Shown piece after piece: positions 43,734-52,113 of a stretch of DNA of 64,000 bases (position 1 is its first letter; every line of letters begins with the position of its first letter). Under the pieces are notes generated by a model. That model saw only the letters and a list, made by a program, of their open reading frames with translations, was not told where the DNA came from and ran no database searches. Position numbers and translations under genes: made by a program. Where the stretch lies: NCBI GenBank assembly GCA_012840225.1, contig DULU01000089.1:19663-83662 (forward strand). Reading direction: 5' to 3'. Origin of the DNA: Bacillota bacterium. Lineage in GTDB: Bacteria > Bacillota > Limnochordia > DTU080.

Positions 43734-45731
43734 CAACGTCCCCCGGCTTTCCCGGTACCAGTCCCGGATGATGGCCATCTCTTCCCGGCCCAGCCTGAAC
43801 ATGGTTCCCACCGCCTGATCGATGCGCTGCAGTCCGGCCAGTATCTCCTCGTCCCCGGACAACTCCTTATGGGCACTGGCGGCAGCTGAAACCAGCAGAG
43901 CTTCCTCAGCCACCGTCTGCCAAAGCGCCGAAGCGGCGGCCGCAGCCTGGTCCGATACGTCGAAAGCTTGAGAGACCAAGCCCGGCAAACCGGATATCGC
44001 TAAAGTGGGAGCCGGCATGGTGGGAGCCGGCATGGCGGGAACTGGCAGGTCGAGGAGATGGGCCAGCACCACATTGGTGGTGAGCCTGGCCCGGTCGTTA
44101 TATCTGTGTTCGTAATAATAAGCTACGACGGAGCTGTTCAGATATCCCAGCAGGGCGGCCTCGCTTAAGTTGGAATCGGCGGCCCTCAGGATATATACCC
44201 CTTGAGTGACATAGGCCTCCGAATCGTCCAACGCCGCCCTGATCTCGGGAGCGACCTTGGCTACCAGAACTTTTCTCCCCCGGAAATAATGCGGCTTTTT
44301 ATAATCCACTCCCGGAAGGCCCGGTTCCAGCCAAAGCGGCTCGGCCAGGCGATATTTACGCACCTGCGCCCCGCCGTACACCGGCACGGTATGCCTGGTA
44401 TCACGCTCCACTGTGATAAAGCGGTAGTCGGCCGCCGTCCCCCGCAATAGAAACCGGCAATTACGGCAAGGCTTTTCAGCCCTTTTCTTCTTAGGTATGG
44501 AGTTGTATTGCCCACAGCTGGGGCATCGGACCAAGGCCCCATCTTTTCCATATTCCAGGCCACGGTGCCATCTGACATAGCGTCCCAGAACATGTCCCCC
44601 GGCAGCCTTTTCCATATGCTGCAATAAAGCCTGAGTTCTCTCCCCGGTATGTATCAAAATAGTAGCCCGACTGTGCAGGCGAAAAAGGCTCTGTTTCACC
44701 TCTCCGATACCGGAGATGACGACCTGCGGCTTCAACCCGACAGGAATGATCGTGGCGGCGGCTGTTTTTACCTTGGCCGCCGCTGAGGGCTTGTCGGTGC
44801 GGGTGGCCACCACCAACGCCACTTCCTGCAGTACACCCGGAAAAAGGGTGCCGGCATCTATGATCCATTCCAGTTCCGCCATATCCAGGAGCCGGCGCCG
44901 CACGGCACTGTAGTCGTGACCTTTGAAAAAGTTGCGCGGCAACACCAGGCCCATGCGGCCGCCGGGGGCCAGATGCTGTAAAATATTGACCACAAATATA
45001 CTGAAGATATTTATATTATCCCCCGGCAGACCCAAAGCTCTGGCCTGCTCGACACCGGCTCCCTCGGCTCCCCACGGGGGATTGCTGAGAATGACGTCGG
45101 CATGCTTCAGAACCTGCCAGGGGTCATCCCCCGCCCCTGCAGCGGATTTTTCAACCGCCGGCGCCACCGCATTGGATAATCTTAAGGTAAAACCGCCTGT
45201 GCCCCCGCCGGCGATGGTCAATATTCGCGCAGCGCACTTTAGGGCCTCTTCATCCACATCCATGCCGTAAAGGGAAGCCAATGCTCCCGCAGCCCCCTCC
45301 ATCCGCTTCGGGAAGAGCCTGTGCTGCCGCTCCATGCGGTTGCGCAGGCCGGCCAGCACATAATGCAGCGTCTGCAAGCGGCGGAAGGCTGCCAGAAGAA
45401 AGCGCCCGCTGCCGCAGGCCGGATCCCCCACCACCAGGGTGGAAGTGCGCCGGCAGCAAGCCGTCAAAGCCCGCAGATCGTTATGTGCCAGCGCCGTCCG
45501 GGCTTCCCGGATGATGCCCCGCACCAATGGATCCAAAGTAAGGTGAACAAGATACTCGACAACAGGTTTCGGCGTATAAAAGGCGCCCTTTTGCCGGCGC
45601 CTGTTGCCGACAAAGGGTTGCCTGGCCGCCTTCTGCCGCTCCAGAACCTCTTTCACCCATTTTTCTTCCGCCAGCCAAGCAGAGCGATATAACGCGCCCG
45701 CCGTCAAACCGGTAGGGCTATCCGGTACCAA
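43728..45731 (-). CDS. Class I N6-adenine DNA methylase with zinc-ribbon-containing recognition region
   Basis: A 667-residue gamma-type adenine methylase. GAFYTPKPVVEYLVHL opens the catalytic domain, followed by the SAM motif VGDPACGSGRFLLAAF (about 103) and the catalytic motif ILSNPPWG (about 216). The C-terminal region resembles a TaqI-type target-recognition domain but contains a zinc-ribbon RCPSCGQYNS...KPCRNCRFL near 400-430, unusual inside such a domain. No nuclease motif (PD-ExK) was recognised near the N-terminus and no restriction gene adjoins, so it may be a solitary methylase or part of a split system. The TTG at 45731 is a weak start, so the N-terminus is uncertain. Confidence 0.85.
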   Translation of the reverse strand: MVPDSPTGLTAGALYRSAWLAEEKWVKEVLERQKAARQPFVGNRRRQKGAFYTPKPVVEYLVHLTLDPLVRGIIREARTALAHNDLRALTACCRRTSTLVVGDPACGSGRFLLAAFRRLQTLHYVLAGLRNRMERQHRLFPKRMEGAAGALASLYGMDVDEEALKCAARILTIAGGGTGGFTLRLSNAVAPAVEKSAAGAGDDPWQVLKHADVILSNPPWGAEGAGVEQARALGLPGDNINIFSIFVVNILQHLAPGGRMGLVLPRNFFKGHDYSAVRRRLLDMAELEWIIDAGTLFPGVLQEVALVVATRTDKPSAAAKVKTAAATIIPVGLKPQVVISGIGEVKQSLFRLHSRATILIHTGERTQALLQHMEKAAGGHVLGRYVRWHRGLEYGKDGALVRCPSCGQYNSIPKKKRAEKPCRNCRFLLRGTAADYRFITVERDTRHTVPVYGGAQVRKYRLAEPLWLEPGLPGVDYKKPHYFRGRKVLVAKVAPEIRAALDDSEAYVTQGVYILRAADSNLSEAALLGYLNSSVVAYYYEHRYNDRARLTTNVVLAHLLDLPVPAMPAPTMPAPTLAISGLPGLVSQAFDVSDQAAAAASALWQTVAEEALLVSAAASAHKELSGDEEILAGLQRIDQAVGTMFRLGREEMAIIRDWYRESRGTLL

Positions 45732-45766
45732 AACCTGCCGACCTGCCTTTTCAGTGCGTGGTGAGG

Positions 45767-46057
45767 TTACTGGTCTTTATGTTCGCTCTTCTCCTCCCTC
45801 TCACCTTTATCTCCATCCTGTTCGTGCGTTTTGTGGAGCACCCAATGGTGCAGCACGGAAGCATCGATCCCGATAGCTCCCAAACCTTCAGCCATACCTA
45901 AACGAAAGGCTTCAAGGTTTTGCGCCGACGCATCTTCAATGGCATTCTCCAGCGCCGCCTTTATCATATTGGCCACCATGGCGCCCATCTGGTATGCTCC
46001 ATCCGGGGAAATATCCTTCATTTTCCAAATGGTGGGCTTTTCTGCCGACATCTCCAC
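45767..46057 (-). CDS. Small acidic protein of unknown function
   Basis: A protein of about 96 residues starting at the GTG at 46057, seven bases after AGGAGG; ATG 46051 and the track's 46087 are alternatives. The middle (GAYQMGAMVANMIKAALENAI) is a probable amphipathic helix and the tail is highly charged (DGDKGEREEKSEHKDQ). It lies 35 bases upstream of the DNA methylase on the same strand and may be co-transcribed. No family recognised. Confidence 0.6.
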   Translation of the reverse strand: MEMSAEKPTIWKMKDISPDGAYQMGAMVANMIKAALENAIEDASAQNLEAFRLGMAEGLGAIGIDASVLHHWVLHKTHEQDGDKGEREEKSEHKDQ

Positions 46058-46087
46058 CAATAACCCTCCTTTCGGCGCCAAGCGCAA

Positions 46088-46124
46088 AAAGGACCCGTCG
46101 CTTTCCGGGCAGGACGAGTCCTTT
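46088..46124 (-). terminator. Intrinsic terminator after the Gln/Ser-rich gene
   Basis: AAAGGACCCGTC and GACGAGTCCTTT pair with one mismatch around a 13-base loop. On the minus strand the stem runs into TTTTT. It lies 30 bases after the stop at 46154. Confidence 0.7.
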
Positions 46125-46153
46125 CTTCCATCTTGGTCGCAGTCGGCGCTTTG

Positions 46154-46570
46154 TCACATCGTGCTTTGACTTTGGCTGCTCAGCCCGCTATAGTTTGACC
46201 CGCCAAACTGGCTGCTGCCGAACTGGTTGCCGAACTGACTGCCGCTTTGTCCGCTATATGACGGCATATTCTGGTAGCTCTGCTGCTGGGAGGGGCCGTA
46301 TTGTCCGGATCCGGTCGAAAAAAACGACGGCTGCTGGTAGCTGCCGGCCTGAGAGCTGCCGAACTGGCCGCCGCTTGGCAACTGCTGCTGCGAATAAGAT
46401 TGCGCCAAGGTGGAGGCATATTGATTGAGCTGATTGATGAGTTGCTGGAGGCGGGAGGAAGCCTGGCTCTCTTCCTGGGCCAGCGCATTCAACTGCTGGG
46501 CGTGGCGCAATTCCGCCTGGCTCAACTCTTGAGCGATTTGTTGGATCTGCTGAAAAGTAAACTGATGCAT
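46154..46570 (-). CDS. Gln/Ser/Gly/Tyr-rich low-complexity protein
   Basis: A 138-residue product starting at the ATG at 46570 (GAGAGGGG, seven-base spacer). The N-terminal about 55 residues form a predicted helical segment (FQQIQQIAQELSQAELRHAQ); the rest is Gln, Ser, Gly and Tyr-rich with repeated FGSSQ/YSGQSG-like units. Such compositions occur in spore-coat and surface proteins, but nothing specific was recognised. No signal peptide. Confidence 0.62.
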   Translation of the reverse strand: MHQFTFQQIQQIAQELSQAELRHAQQLNALAQEESQASSRLQQLINQLNQYASTLAQSYSQQQLPSGGQFGSSQAGSYQQPSFFSTGSGQYGPSQQQSYQNMPSYSGQSGSQFGNQFGSSQFGGSNYSGLSSQSQSTM

Positions 46571-46724
46571 AGCTTTTCCCCTCTCTTGATTCCCCATTTT
46601 TGCCAGGGGTATATCGCAATTTAGCTTGCACCTCGCCGGTCCGGACTATAACCGCAAAAAGCTGCTGGCAACAATTGCCTGCCCTGGCGCCATCTCTCAT
46701 CACCGGCAGTAGACCGGTGGGCAA

Positions 46725-46786
46725 CAAAAAATACAGCCGGCCCGTACCGCCCTGCCCAACCAGGGCAAAGTCGATACGGCCGGCTG
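46725..46786 (-). terminator. Intrinsic terminator after the DUF378 gene
   Basis: CAGCCGGCCCGTA and TACGGCCGGCTG pair with one bulge. On the minus strand the stem is followed by TATTTTTTG. It lies 38 bases after the stop at 46825. Confidence 0.75.
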
Positions 46787-46824
46787 CCTCGCCTTTACAA
46801 AGCCCGTATGATAAAGCTATCAGG

Positions 46825-47061
46825 TTAGGACTTTTGCTCAACCTTGTCCGAACTGTCTTCCGACATCCGGTAAAAGGTGAAGGCATAGAGACCTGACAAT
46901 CCCACGAGCAAATACACGATTCTTGATGCCAGACTGGGGCTGTAGGTTGTCGTCCCGCCGAATATGGCCTGCACCAGGTCGATATTGAACAACCCGATTA
47001 GACCCCAATTTATAGCACCGATGATCAAGATGGTTAGCGCAATGGCCCTCAGTGTATCCAC
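46825..47061 (-). CDS. DUF378-family membrane protein
   Basis: A 78-residue protein with two membrane helices. The motif ILIIGAINWGLIGLFNIDLV is the hallmark of DUF378, followed by a second helix with LVGLSGLYAFTFY. The GTG start follows AGGAGG at ten bases. Function unknown; frequently found in anaerobic Firmicutes as a single-gene unit. Confidence 0.85.
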   Translation of the reverse strand: MDTLRAIALTILIIGAINWGLIGLFNIDLVQAIFGGTTTYSPSLASRIVYLLVGLSGLYAFTFYRMSEDSSDKVEQKS

Positions 47062-47181
47062 GACGTGCCACCCTCCTTTAACTTGCCGGCAAGAGATGCG
47101 GCTTTTCTGCCCCTATTCTGTACCAATTCATGCGTTTCATATGCATGCCGCCGCCCCGTCGGGCGCCTGAACAAGGGTTAA

Positions 47182-47775
47182 TTATAATACCTGCTGCAAA
47201 ACAGCTTGGCTCGACGCGTCCATCTGCCGCAAATCGCTGATAGCAAAGCGGTTGCCGTCCACATCTATCAAGAGCACCCGCTCTCCGTCAAGCCCGATCA
47301 CCGTCTCCCGGTTGGCCCGGACCACAAATTCCCGCCGGCCCCGGCTGGTTTCCACATCGAAATATAAGGTGTCACTCTCGGCGCGGAGCGCATTGATCCG
47401 CTTCACTTCATTGACCAGATACCGGCGTCTGATCTCCTCTTCCACCAGAGCGCGCTGGGAAGGAGAAAGCTCAGCCAGGCTGCGTATCGTGCCGATCTCC
47501 TCATTCTTGCGATTCAAAAACACAATATAACTGTCGGCCATCGTCAAAGGAAAGGAGCGGACGATGCGCACACCTAGCCAGGTGCGCACATTTTCCATGG
47601 TGAGGCATAGCCCCCAACTGCGACTGGTACCGAAGGACAGCTTTGCCGTATCCAGCCAGCCCGGCTCCCAGCAATCCCGGGCATATTCGGCCGTGGTGTA
47701 GTGAGCCAAACCGTTGGCGAAACAGTCAAGCAGCTGAGACTCTGGCTCTTGAACCATAATATTGTCGGCAGCCAT
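47182..47775 (-). CDS. DUF1854 protein associated with the ABC exporter
   Basis: A protein of about 197 residues starting at the ATG at 47775. The C-terminal signature VLLIDVDGNRFAISDLRQMD and the run RRRYLVNEVKRINALRAESDTLYFDVET match DUF1854. Its genetic link to a type of ABC exporter labelled cyanophycin-metabolism-associated in genome annotation is preserved here: it starts 56 bases after the exporter stop on the same strand. No cyanophycin synthetase or cyanophycinase is in the window. Cytoplasmic, role unknown. Confidence 0.82.
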   Translation of the reverse strand: MAADNIMVQEPESQLLDCFANGLAHYTTAEYARDCWEPGWLDTAKLSFGTSRSWGLCLTMENVRTWLGVRIVRSFPLTMADSYIVFLNRKNEEIGTIRSLAELSPSQRALVEEEIRRRYLVNEVKRINALRAESDTLYFDVETSRGRREFVVRANRETVIGLDGERVLLIDVDGNRFAISDLRQMDASSQAVLQQVL

Positions 47776-47831
47776 ATGGGTTGAACATCCTTTCCGAACC
47801 AATGCTTAGCTTATGCTCAAATGTAACGACA

Positions 47832-50045
47832 TCATCCGTCAATGGCCCTGGTTTTGTTGATCTCCGCTTGCATATTGACCAGGCGGTAATAGATGCCTTT
47901 CTTCACCAGCAATTCATCATGGGTGCCTATTTCGGCGATCTTGCCGTCGTCCAACACCACCAGCCTGTCGGCGTTGCGCAGGGTGGAGAGCCGGTGGGCG
48001 ATGGCGAAGGTGGTGCGGCCTTTAACCAGTCTGGCAATAGCCTCCTGGATCTGCCGTTCGGTTTCGGTGTCGACCGAGGCGGTGGCTTCATCCATGATCA
48101 ATATTTTGGGATCATGCAAAATAGCCCGGGCAATGGAGATTCTCTGCCGCTCGCCAACCGACAGCTTGGTGCCTCGCTCTCCCACCTGGGTATCATAGCC
48201 GTCCGGCTTGTTGACGATGAAGTTGTGAGCGTTGGCCGCCCTGGCCGCCCGCACGATCTCCTCGCGGGTGGCGTCTGGTTTGCCGTAGGCGATGTTTTCA
48301 GCGATGGTGCCGTTGAAGAGGAACGGCTCCTGCAGCACCATACCGATGCGGCTGCGCAGGCTGTCCAGCCTGATCTCCTTCAGGTTCACGCCGTCCAGGA
48401 GGATCTCCCCTTCGTCGGGATCATATAAGCGGCACAGGAGATTGATGAGGGTGCTCTTCCCCACTCCCGAGCGGCCGACCAAGCCGATCATCTCCCCGGG
48501 TTTGACGTTCAGGTTGATGTTTTTCAGTACCGGCTTGTAACGCTCATAACCGAAGATCACCCCGCGAAACTCCACCTTGCCGGCGATATCCTCCAGGTGG
48601 CGGGCTTTGGGATCCTGATAGGGCTCGGGTTGGGAGTCGATCACCTCGAAAATGCGCTCGGCTCCGGCCAAAGCCCTGGTCATCCAGTTGTTCAGCTGGG
48701 AGATCCACTGCAGCGGCCCATACAATATAGTCTGATACATGGTGAACATGATCAGCTCACCGGCGGTGATCTCCCCGGCCAGCACCCGGCGGGCGCCGAA
48801 GAAGTAGACCAAGAGAAAGCCGATGCCGGCCGTGAAGTTCATGGTGGTGAAGAAGGTGAACCAGAGCCGGTCGGCCCGGGTGCCGATCTGGCAGACCGCC
48901 TCATTGCGCTGGTCGAGGCGGCTTATTTCCCGCACTTCCTGGGCAAAGGCTTTGACCACCTTAATGCCGGTGATCGACTCATTCAGGTACGCTGAAAAAT
49001 TAGACCATTTTTGACTCCAGGTGTACCAAGACTGGCGCAGGTGCTTCCAGAAGGCGGCTCCTCCCAACACCAGGAGAGGCGCCGGCACCAAAGCCAACAG
49101 AGCCAGCCACCAGTCATGGATCAACAGCACCACCGCCACGCCCACAATCAACACGATGTTGGAGAGCAGGTAGGGCAAGCCGTCCACCAGCAACCCTTGC
49201 AGGCGGTCGGAGTCGGTGGTGACGCGGGACATGATGGCACCGATCTGGCGTTTGTCATAAAAGCGCAAGGTCAGCCGCTCCAGGGTGCGGTAAATATGCG
49301 CCCTGATGTCCCTGGTCACCTTGGCGCTCAAGGCGGCCACAATCCAGCTGTGCGTCAGTCCGGCCAAGGCCTCGGCCACATATACGCCGAGCAGGGCCAA
49401 GATCAGCCATATCAGAAGACCGGTTTCCTGGCCCAGCAATACCCGGTCGATCAGCATCCTGGTCACCCGGGGCGGCACCAGCCGGGCACCTGTGCTGGCT
49501 AAAGCCACTACGGCCAAAGCCAGGGCGCTCGGCCAATAGGGTTTCATGTAGCCGGCGATGCGCATGAAGACGGCCACTTTGCGCACACAAGCCGGGCACA
49601 GCCCGCCGGGCTCCGGCAAGAGGCGGCGGCATTTGGAGCAGCGCTTGGCTTCCTCCGCTGCCGGTACACCCGGGTCCTCGCCCTTGGCCAGTTTCTCGAT
49701 CATCCTGGCTGCCTCGGCAAAGCGTTCCGTGAGGGAACTGGAGAAATATAACGCCTCAATCAGCTTCAGCCCCACCAGGAACTGCAGCCGGCCGCCGCCG
49801 ACCAGCGGGTCCACCTTGGCCCACTTCACGTCCCGGATGGGATATTCGGCAATATGCCAGGCCTCCGAGGTCTGCTGCGGACGGAATACCATTATTCTCT
49901 CATGGGTGGCCACCAGCCACCCGGTCACATATTGGTCGGGTATGGCCATGTCGGTAGCCAGGCTGATGATTATTTCCTCACCATGCGGCAGGCGCTCGGC
50001 CACCAGGCAGGCTATTGTTTCCGGTAACGGCCATTTGACTTGCAT
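47832..50045 (-). CDS. ABC exporter with N-terminal extension and zinc ribbon
   Basis: A 737-residue half-transporter starting at the ATG at 50045 (GGGAGG, six-base spacer); the track's longer start lies in the leader. The first about 145 residues form a soluble domain (EEIIISLATDMAIPDQYVTG) ending in a zinc ribbon CSKCRRLLPEPGGLCPAC. Six membrane helices follow (about 165-440), then the ATPase: Walker A GLVGRSGVGKSTL, Q-loop, signature LSVGERQRISIARAIL and Walker B ILIMDEATASVD. The extension and the downstream DUF1854 gene match the exporter class annotated as cyanophycin-associated. It likely acts as a homodimer exporting an unknown substrate. A structured leader with an intrinsic terminator precedes it. 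Confidence 0.9.
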   Translation of the reverse strand: MQVKWPLPETIACLVAERLPHGEEIIISLATDMAIPDQYVTGWLVATHERIMVFRPQQTSEAWHIAEYPIRDVKWAKVDPLVGGGRLQFLVGLKLIEALYFSSSLTERFAEAARMIEKLAKGEDPGVPAAEEAKRCSKCRRLLPEPGGLCPACVRKVAVFMRIAGYMKPYWPSALALAVVALASTGARLVPPRVTRMLIDRVLLGQETGLLIWLILALLGVYVAEALAGLTHSWIVAALSAKVTRDIRAHIYRTLERLTLRFYDKRQIGAIMSRVTTDSDRLQGLLVDGLPYLLSNIVLIVGVAVVLLIHDWWLALLALVPAPLLVLGGAAFWKHLRQSWYTWSQKWSNFSAYLNESITGIKVVKAFAQEVREISRLDQRNEAVCQIGTRADRLWFTFFTTMNFTAGIGFLLVYFFGARRVLAGEITAGELIMFTMYQTILYGPLQWISQLNNWMTRALAGAERIFEVIDSQPEPYQDPKARHLEDIAGKVEFRGVIFGYERYKPVLKNINLNVKPGEMIGLVGRSGVGKSTLINLLCRLYDPDEGEILLDGVNLKEIRLDSLRSRIGMVLQEPFLFNGTIAENIAYGKPDATREEIVRAARAANAHNFIVNKPDGYDTQVGERGTKLSVGERQRISIARAILHDPKILIMDEATASVDTETERQIQEAIARLVKGRTTFAIAHRLSTLRNADRLVVLDDGKIAEIGTHDELLVKKGIYYRLVNMQAEINKTRAIDG

Positions 50046-50086
50046 AAAATACCTCCCAGAGCCTCTTTTTCCCTGAAAATGAGGAC

Positions 50087-50163
50087 AAAAAAACCACGGC
50101 AACGGACGCCGTGGCTCAGGAGGCAGGTATAGCACCGGATGACTCACGGTGACAAAATACCTG
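50087..50163 (-). promoter_or_regulatory. Structured leader with intrinsic terminator upstream of the ABC exporter
   Basis: On the minus strand a hairpin CAGGTA...CACCG/CGGTG...TACCTG (50124-50163) is followed by a terminator hairpin CCACGGC-GTCCGTT-GCCGTGG and TTTTTTT (50087-50114), 41 bases before the start codon. No minus-strand gene lies upstream, so the terminator must sit in the exporter's own leader and act as an attenuator or riboswitch expression platform. A -10-like TATAAA near 50280 would give a leader of about 230 bases. It fits none of the riboswitch cores I could compare by eye. Confidence 0.65.
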
Positions 50164-50373
50164 TTCGAGCACACGGACGTACAAGGATACCAACTACTGG
50201 ATGGATAACGGCATATCCACTGATCACTTTGTGCACACCCCCTATTTCCCGATACTTAATGATACAGCTACCTTCCACATTTTATACTCCCATACAATAG
50301 ATAGCAACATTTAATTGATTAATTTTATTTATTGACCGGTCATGCTGAAAAATGGGGCGGGCGAGAGACGGAA

Positions 50374-50622
50374 ATGGAGGTTAACGGCTGCATGATGAGG
50401 GAAATCACCTATGAGGCGGGCGGCAGAGTGAGCGGTGAGCCGGCGACAGAGGCCGCGTATATAGCAGCGGCAGCTCCGGTTTCCTCACAGCTCATGGCCA
50501 TCCTGGATCAACAAGTAGCCCTGAAAAACGCCTTGTTGAACACACCGACATCCCGCAGATTTCAGGCCACCGTGCTGGGTCTGGCGACCCTGCAGATGCT
50601 CAACCAGGTGCGGCGCTCCTAA
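50374..50622 (+). CDS. Small hypothetical protein
   Basis: A short plus-strand ORF of 82 residues from ATG 50374 (weak GACGGAA site); the track's 50332 and the ATGs at 50392/50395 are alternatives. The C-terminal half (SSQLMAILDQQVALKNALL, ATVLGLATLQMLNQVRRS) looks like amphipathic helices. No family recognised and no independent support beyond composition. Confidence 0.4.
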   Translation: MEVNGCMMREITYEAGGRVSGEPATEAAYIAAAAPVSSQLMAILDQQVALKNALLNTPTSRRFQATVLGLATLQMLNQVRRS

Positions 50623-50724
50623 CGCCGCATCCGCCTGCCCCACTCTCCTCCCCTCACCTCCGGGTACAAAGGCTGCCGCCACAATACCGGCAGCGGTCGC
50701 AGTGCGGGCTGCTGCCGGGATACA

Positions 50725-50772
50725 CAAAAAAGCACCGCTTCTCTCCTCAAAGGCGCAGGAGAAAAGCGGCGC
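50725..50772 (-). terminator. Intrinsic terminator after the PorV-like gene
   Basis: On the minus strand GCGCCGCTTTTCTCCT pairs with AGGAGAGAAGCGGTGC (two mismatches, nine-base loop), followed by TTTTTTG. It lies 53 bases beyond the stop at 50825. Confidence 0.85.
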
Positions 50773-50824
50773 CAATTTTCACCGGTCGCAGCCAAAACCA
50801 GCACAGTCCGGCTGTTCCCGGAGC

Positions 50825-51811
50825 TTAGAATTTGAAGGAACCCTGTATCATGGCCGTGTTGATGTTGCTCTTGAACATATCGGTCGAACCGGCCGCCATA
50901 TCCAGGCGCAGCGGTCCAAGATAGATGCCCAATCCGGCCGTGGTGAGCGGCTCGTCGACGTCAGGACGCTTGACCTGCCCGACGCGGAACTTGAAGATCA
51001 AAAGGCCGGCTTCGGCACCAATATGGGTGGTACCGTCCTCTTCCATGTCGGCCGCCAGCACCAGGCCCAACACCGGCAGCTTCAGAGCGGCGCCATAGCG
51101 GATCACCATGTCGGGCTTGATCTTTTCCGTGCCGAGAGCAGTCTCCATCTTCACGGTACCATAAACATTGCGGGCTGAAATCCCTACAGACAAGGGCCCG
51201 CCTTCAGCAATCAACCCGGCATTCAGGAGAATACCGCTTACCGGCTGGGTGGATTGGGAGTCTACCATGTTTCCGTCTTCATCAAAAGTAGCCGTCGTCA
51301 GCCCCTCAACGAGGCGATCGGCGCTCAGGCCGAAGCGCAGGCGCAAAAGTCCCAGATTGAGGACCTGGCCGCCTATGCCGGCGGAAATCCGGCCGCTGTA
51401 ATACACCGTCCCATCACCGGTATCCTCATCTTTCATAGCCAGGCCGTTGACAAAGGCGCCTAACCCCAGGCTGCCCAGGCTGAACCCGGCCAGCCCGTTG
51501 ATATCCAGTTGCTCCACCTCTTCCAGCGCCTCGTCGATCCTGCTGATGTCGGACAAAAGATCCGCATTGGAGCTGTCAAGGCCGACGGTCAACTCAACAA
51601 AGGATCTTCCTAAGCCGGCCGGGTTATACTGCAAAGCGGATATGTCTCCGGCTACGGCAGTATAGGCTCCTCCCATGGCGTAGGCGCGGGCGCTGGGATA
51701 CTCCGCGGAAAAACTGCTGTTATATCCTTCGGCAGCAGCCGGGATAGCAACAAGTGTTGCCGCCAACGCTAACGCCAGGATGATCGATATACCTCTCATG
51801 CGGTTGATCAT
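50825..51811 (-). CDS. PorV/FadL-like outer-membrane beta-barrel protein
   Basis: A 328-residue protein with a signal peptide (about 1-27, AIPAAAEG) and the N-terminal signature SARAYAMGGAYTAVAGDISALQYNPAGL, characteristic of the PorV/PorQ/FadL-type barrel superfamily. Alternating amphipathic strands follow, and the C-terminal strand ends AMIQGSFKF with the terminal Phe of outer-membrane proteins. Single-gene unit with its own terminator. Possible roles are hydrophobic substrate uptake or a structural barrel; the substrate is unknown. It supports a diderm cell plan. Confidence 0.82.
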   Translation of the reverse strand: MINRMRGISIILALALAATLVAIPAAAEGYNSSFSAEYPSARAYAMGGAYTAVAGDISALQYNPAGLGRSFVELTVGLDSSNADLLSDISRIDEALEEVEQLDINGLAGFSLGSLGLGAFVNGLAMKDEDTGDGTVYYSGRISAGIGGQVLNLGLLRLRFGLSADRLVEGLTTATFDEDGNMVDSQSTQPVSGILLNAGLIAEGGPLSVGISARNVYGTVKMETALGTEKIKPDMVIRYGAALKLPVLGLVLAADMEEDGTTHIGAEAGLLIFKFRVGQVKRPDVDEPLTTAGLGIYLGPLRLDMAAGSTDMFKSNINTAMIQGSFKF

Positions 51812-52113
51812 TTACCTCCTCCTTCTCATATACACACATTGTTTGCTTAATTTTCCACATCGGGAAGATCATTACCTGCAGGTTTAATGAAAGAGTTGCC
51901 TTCCGGGTGGAATTTCTTTTGTTAAATTTATGATATTCATCTTTCTGTGATTTGCCAGTGACTCTTATCACAAGAAGGCGGCCATTTTCTTCATCCCGGC
52001 CAAACCGTTATGAAAATATACCGGCCTGGTGCAGGAATATCTTTCCCCTTTGTTGTAATTGTACTTATAAACCCAATACATGTTATATTTCCGAGGAAAG
52101 GACGGTGTTGTCA
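51812..52113. other. Divergent intergenic region
   Basis: About 300 bases between the barrel gene and the sugar-binding-protein gene. Plus-strand elements such as TTATAAA and TTATAT occur but no convincing spaced promoter pair. No gene was found; the track's N-terminal extension of the next gene into this region is not supported. Confidence 0.45.

Noticed and set aside
50046-50290. T-box leader for the ABC exporter
   Set aside because: No TGGNACCGCG-type T-box sequence in front of the terminator.
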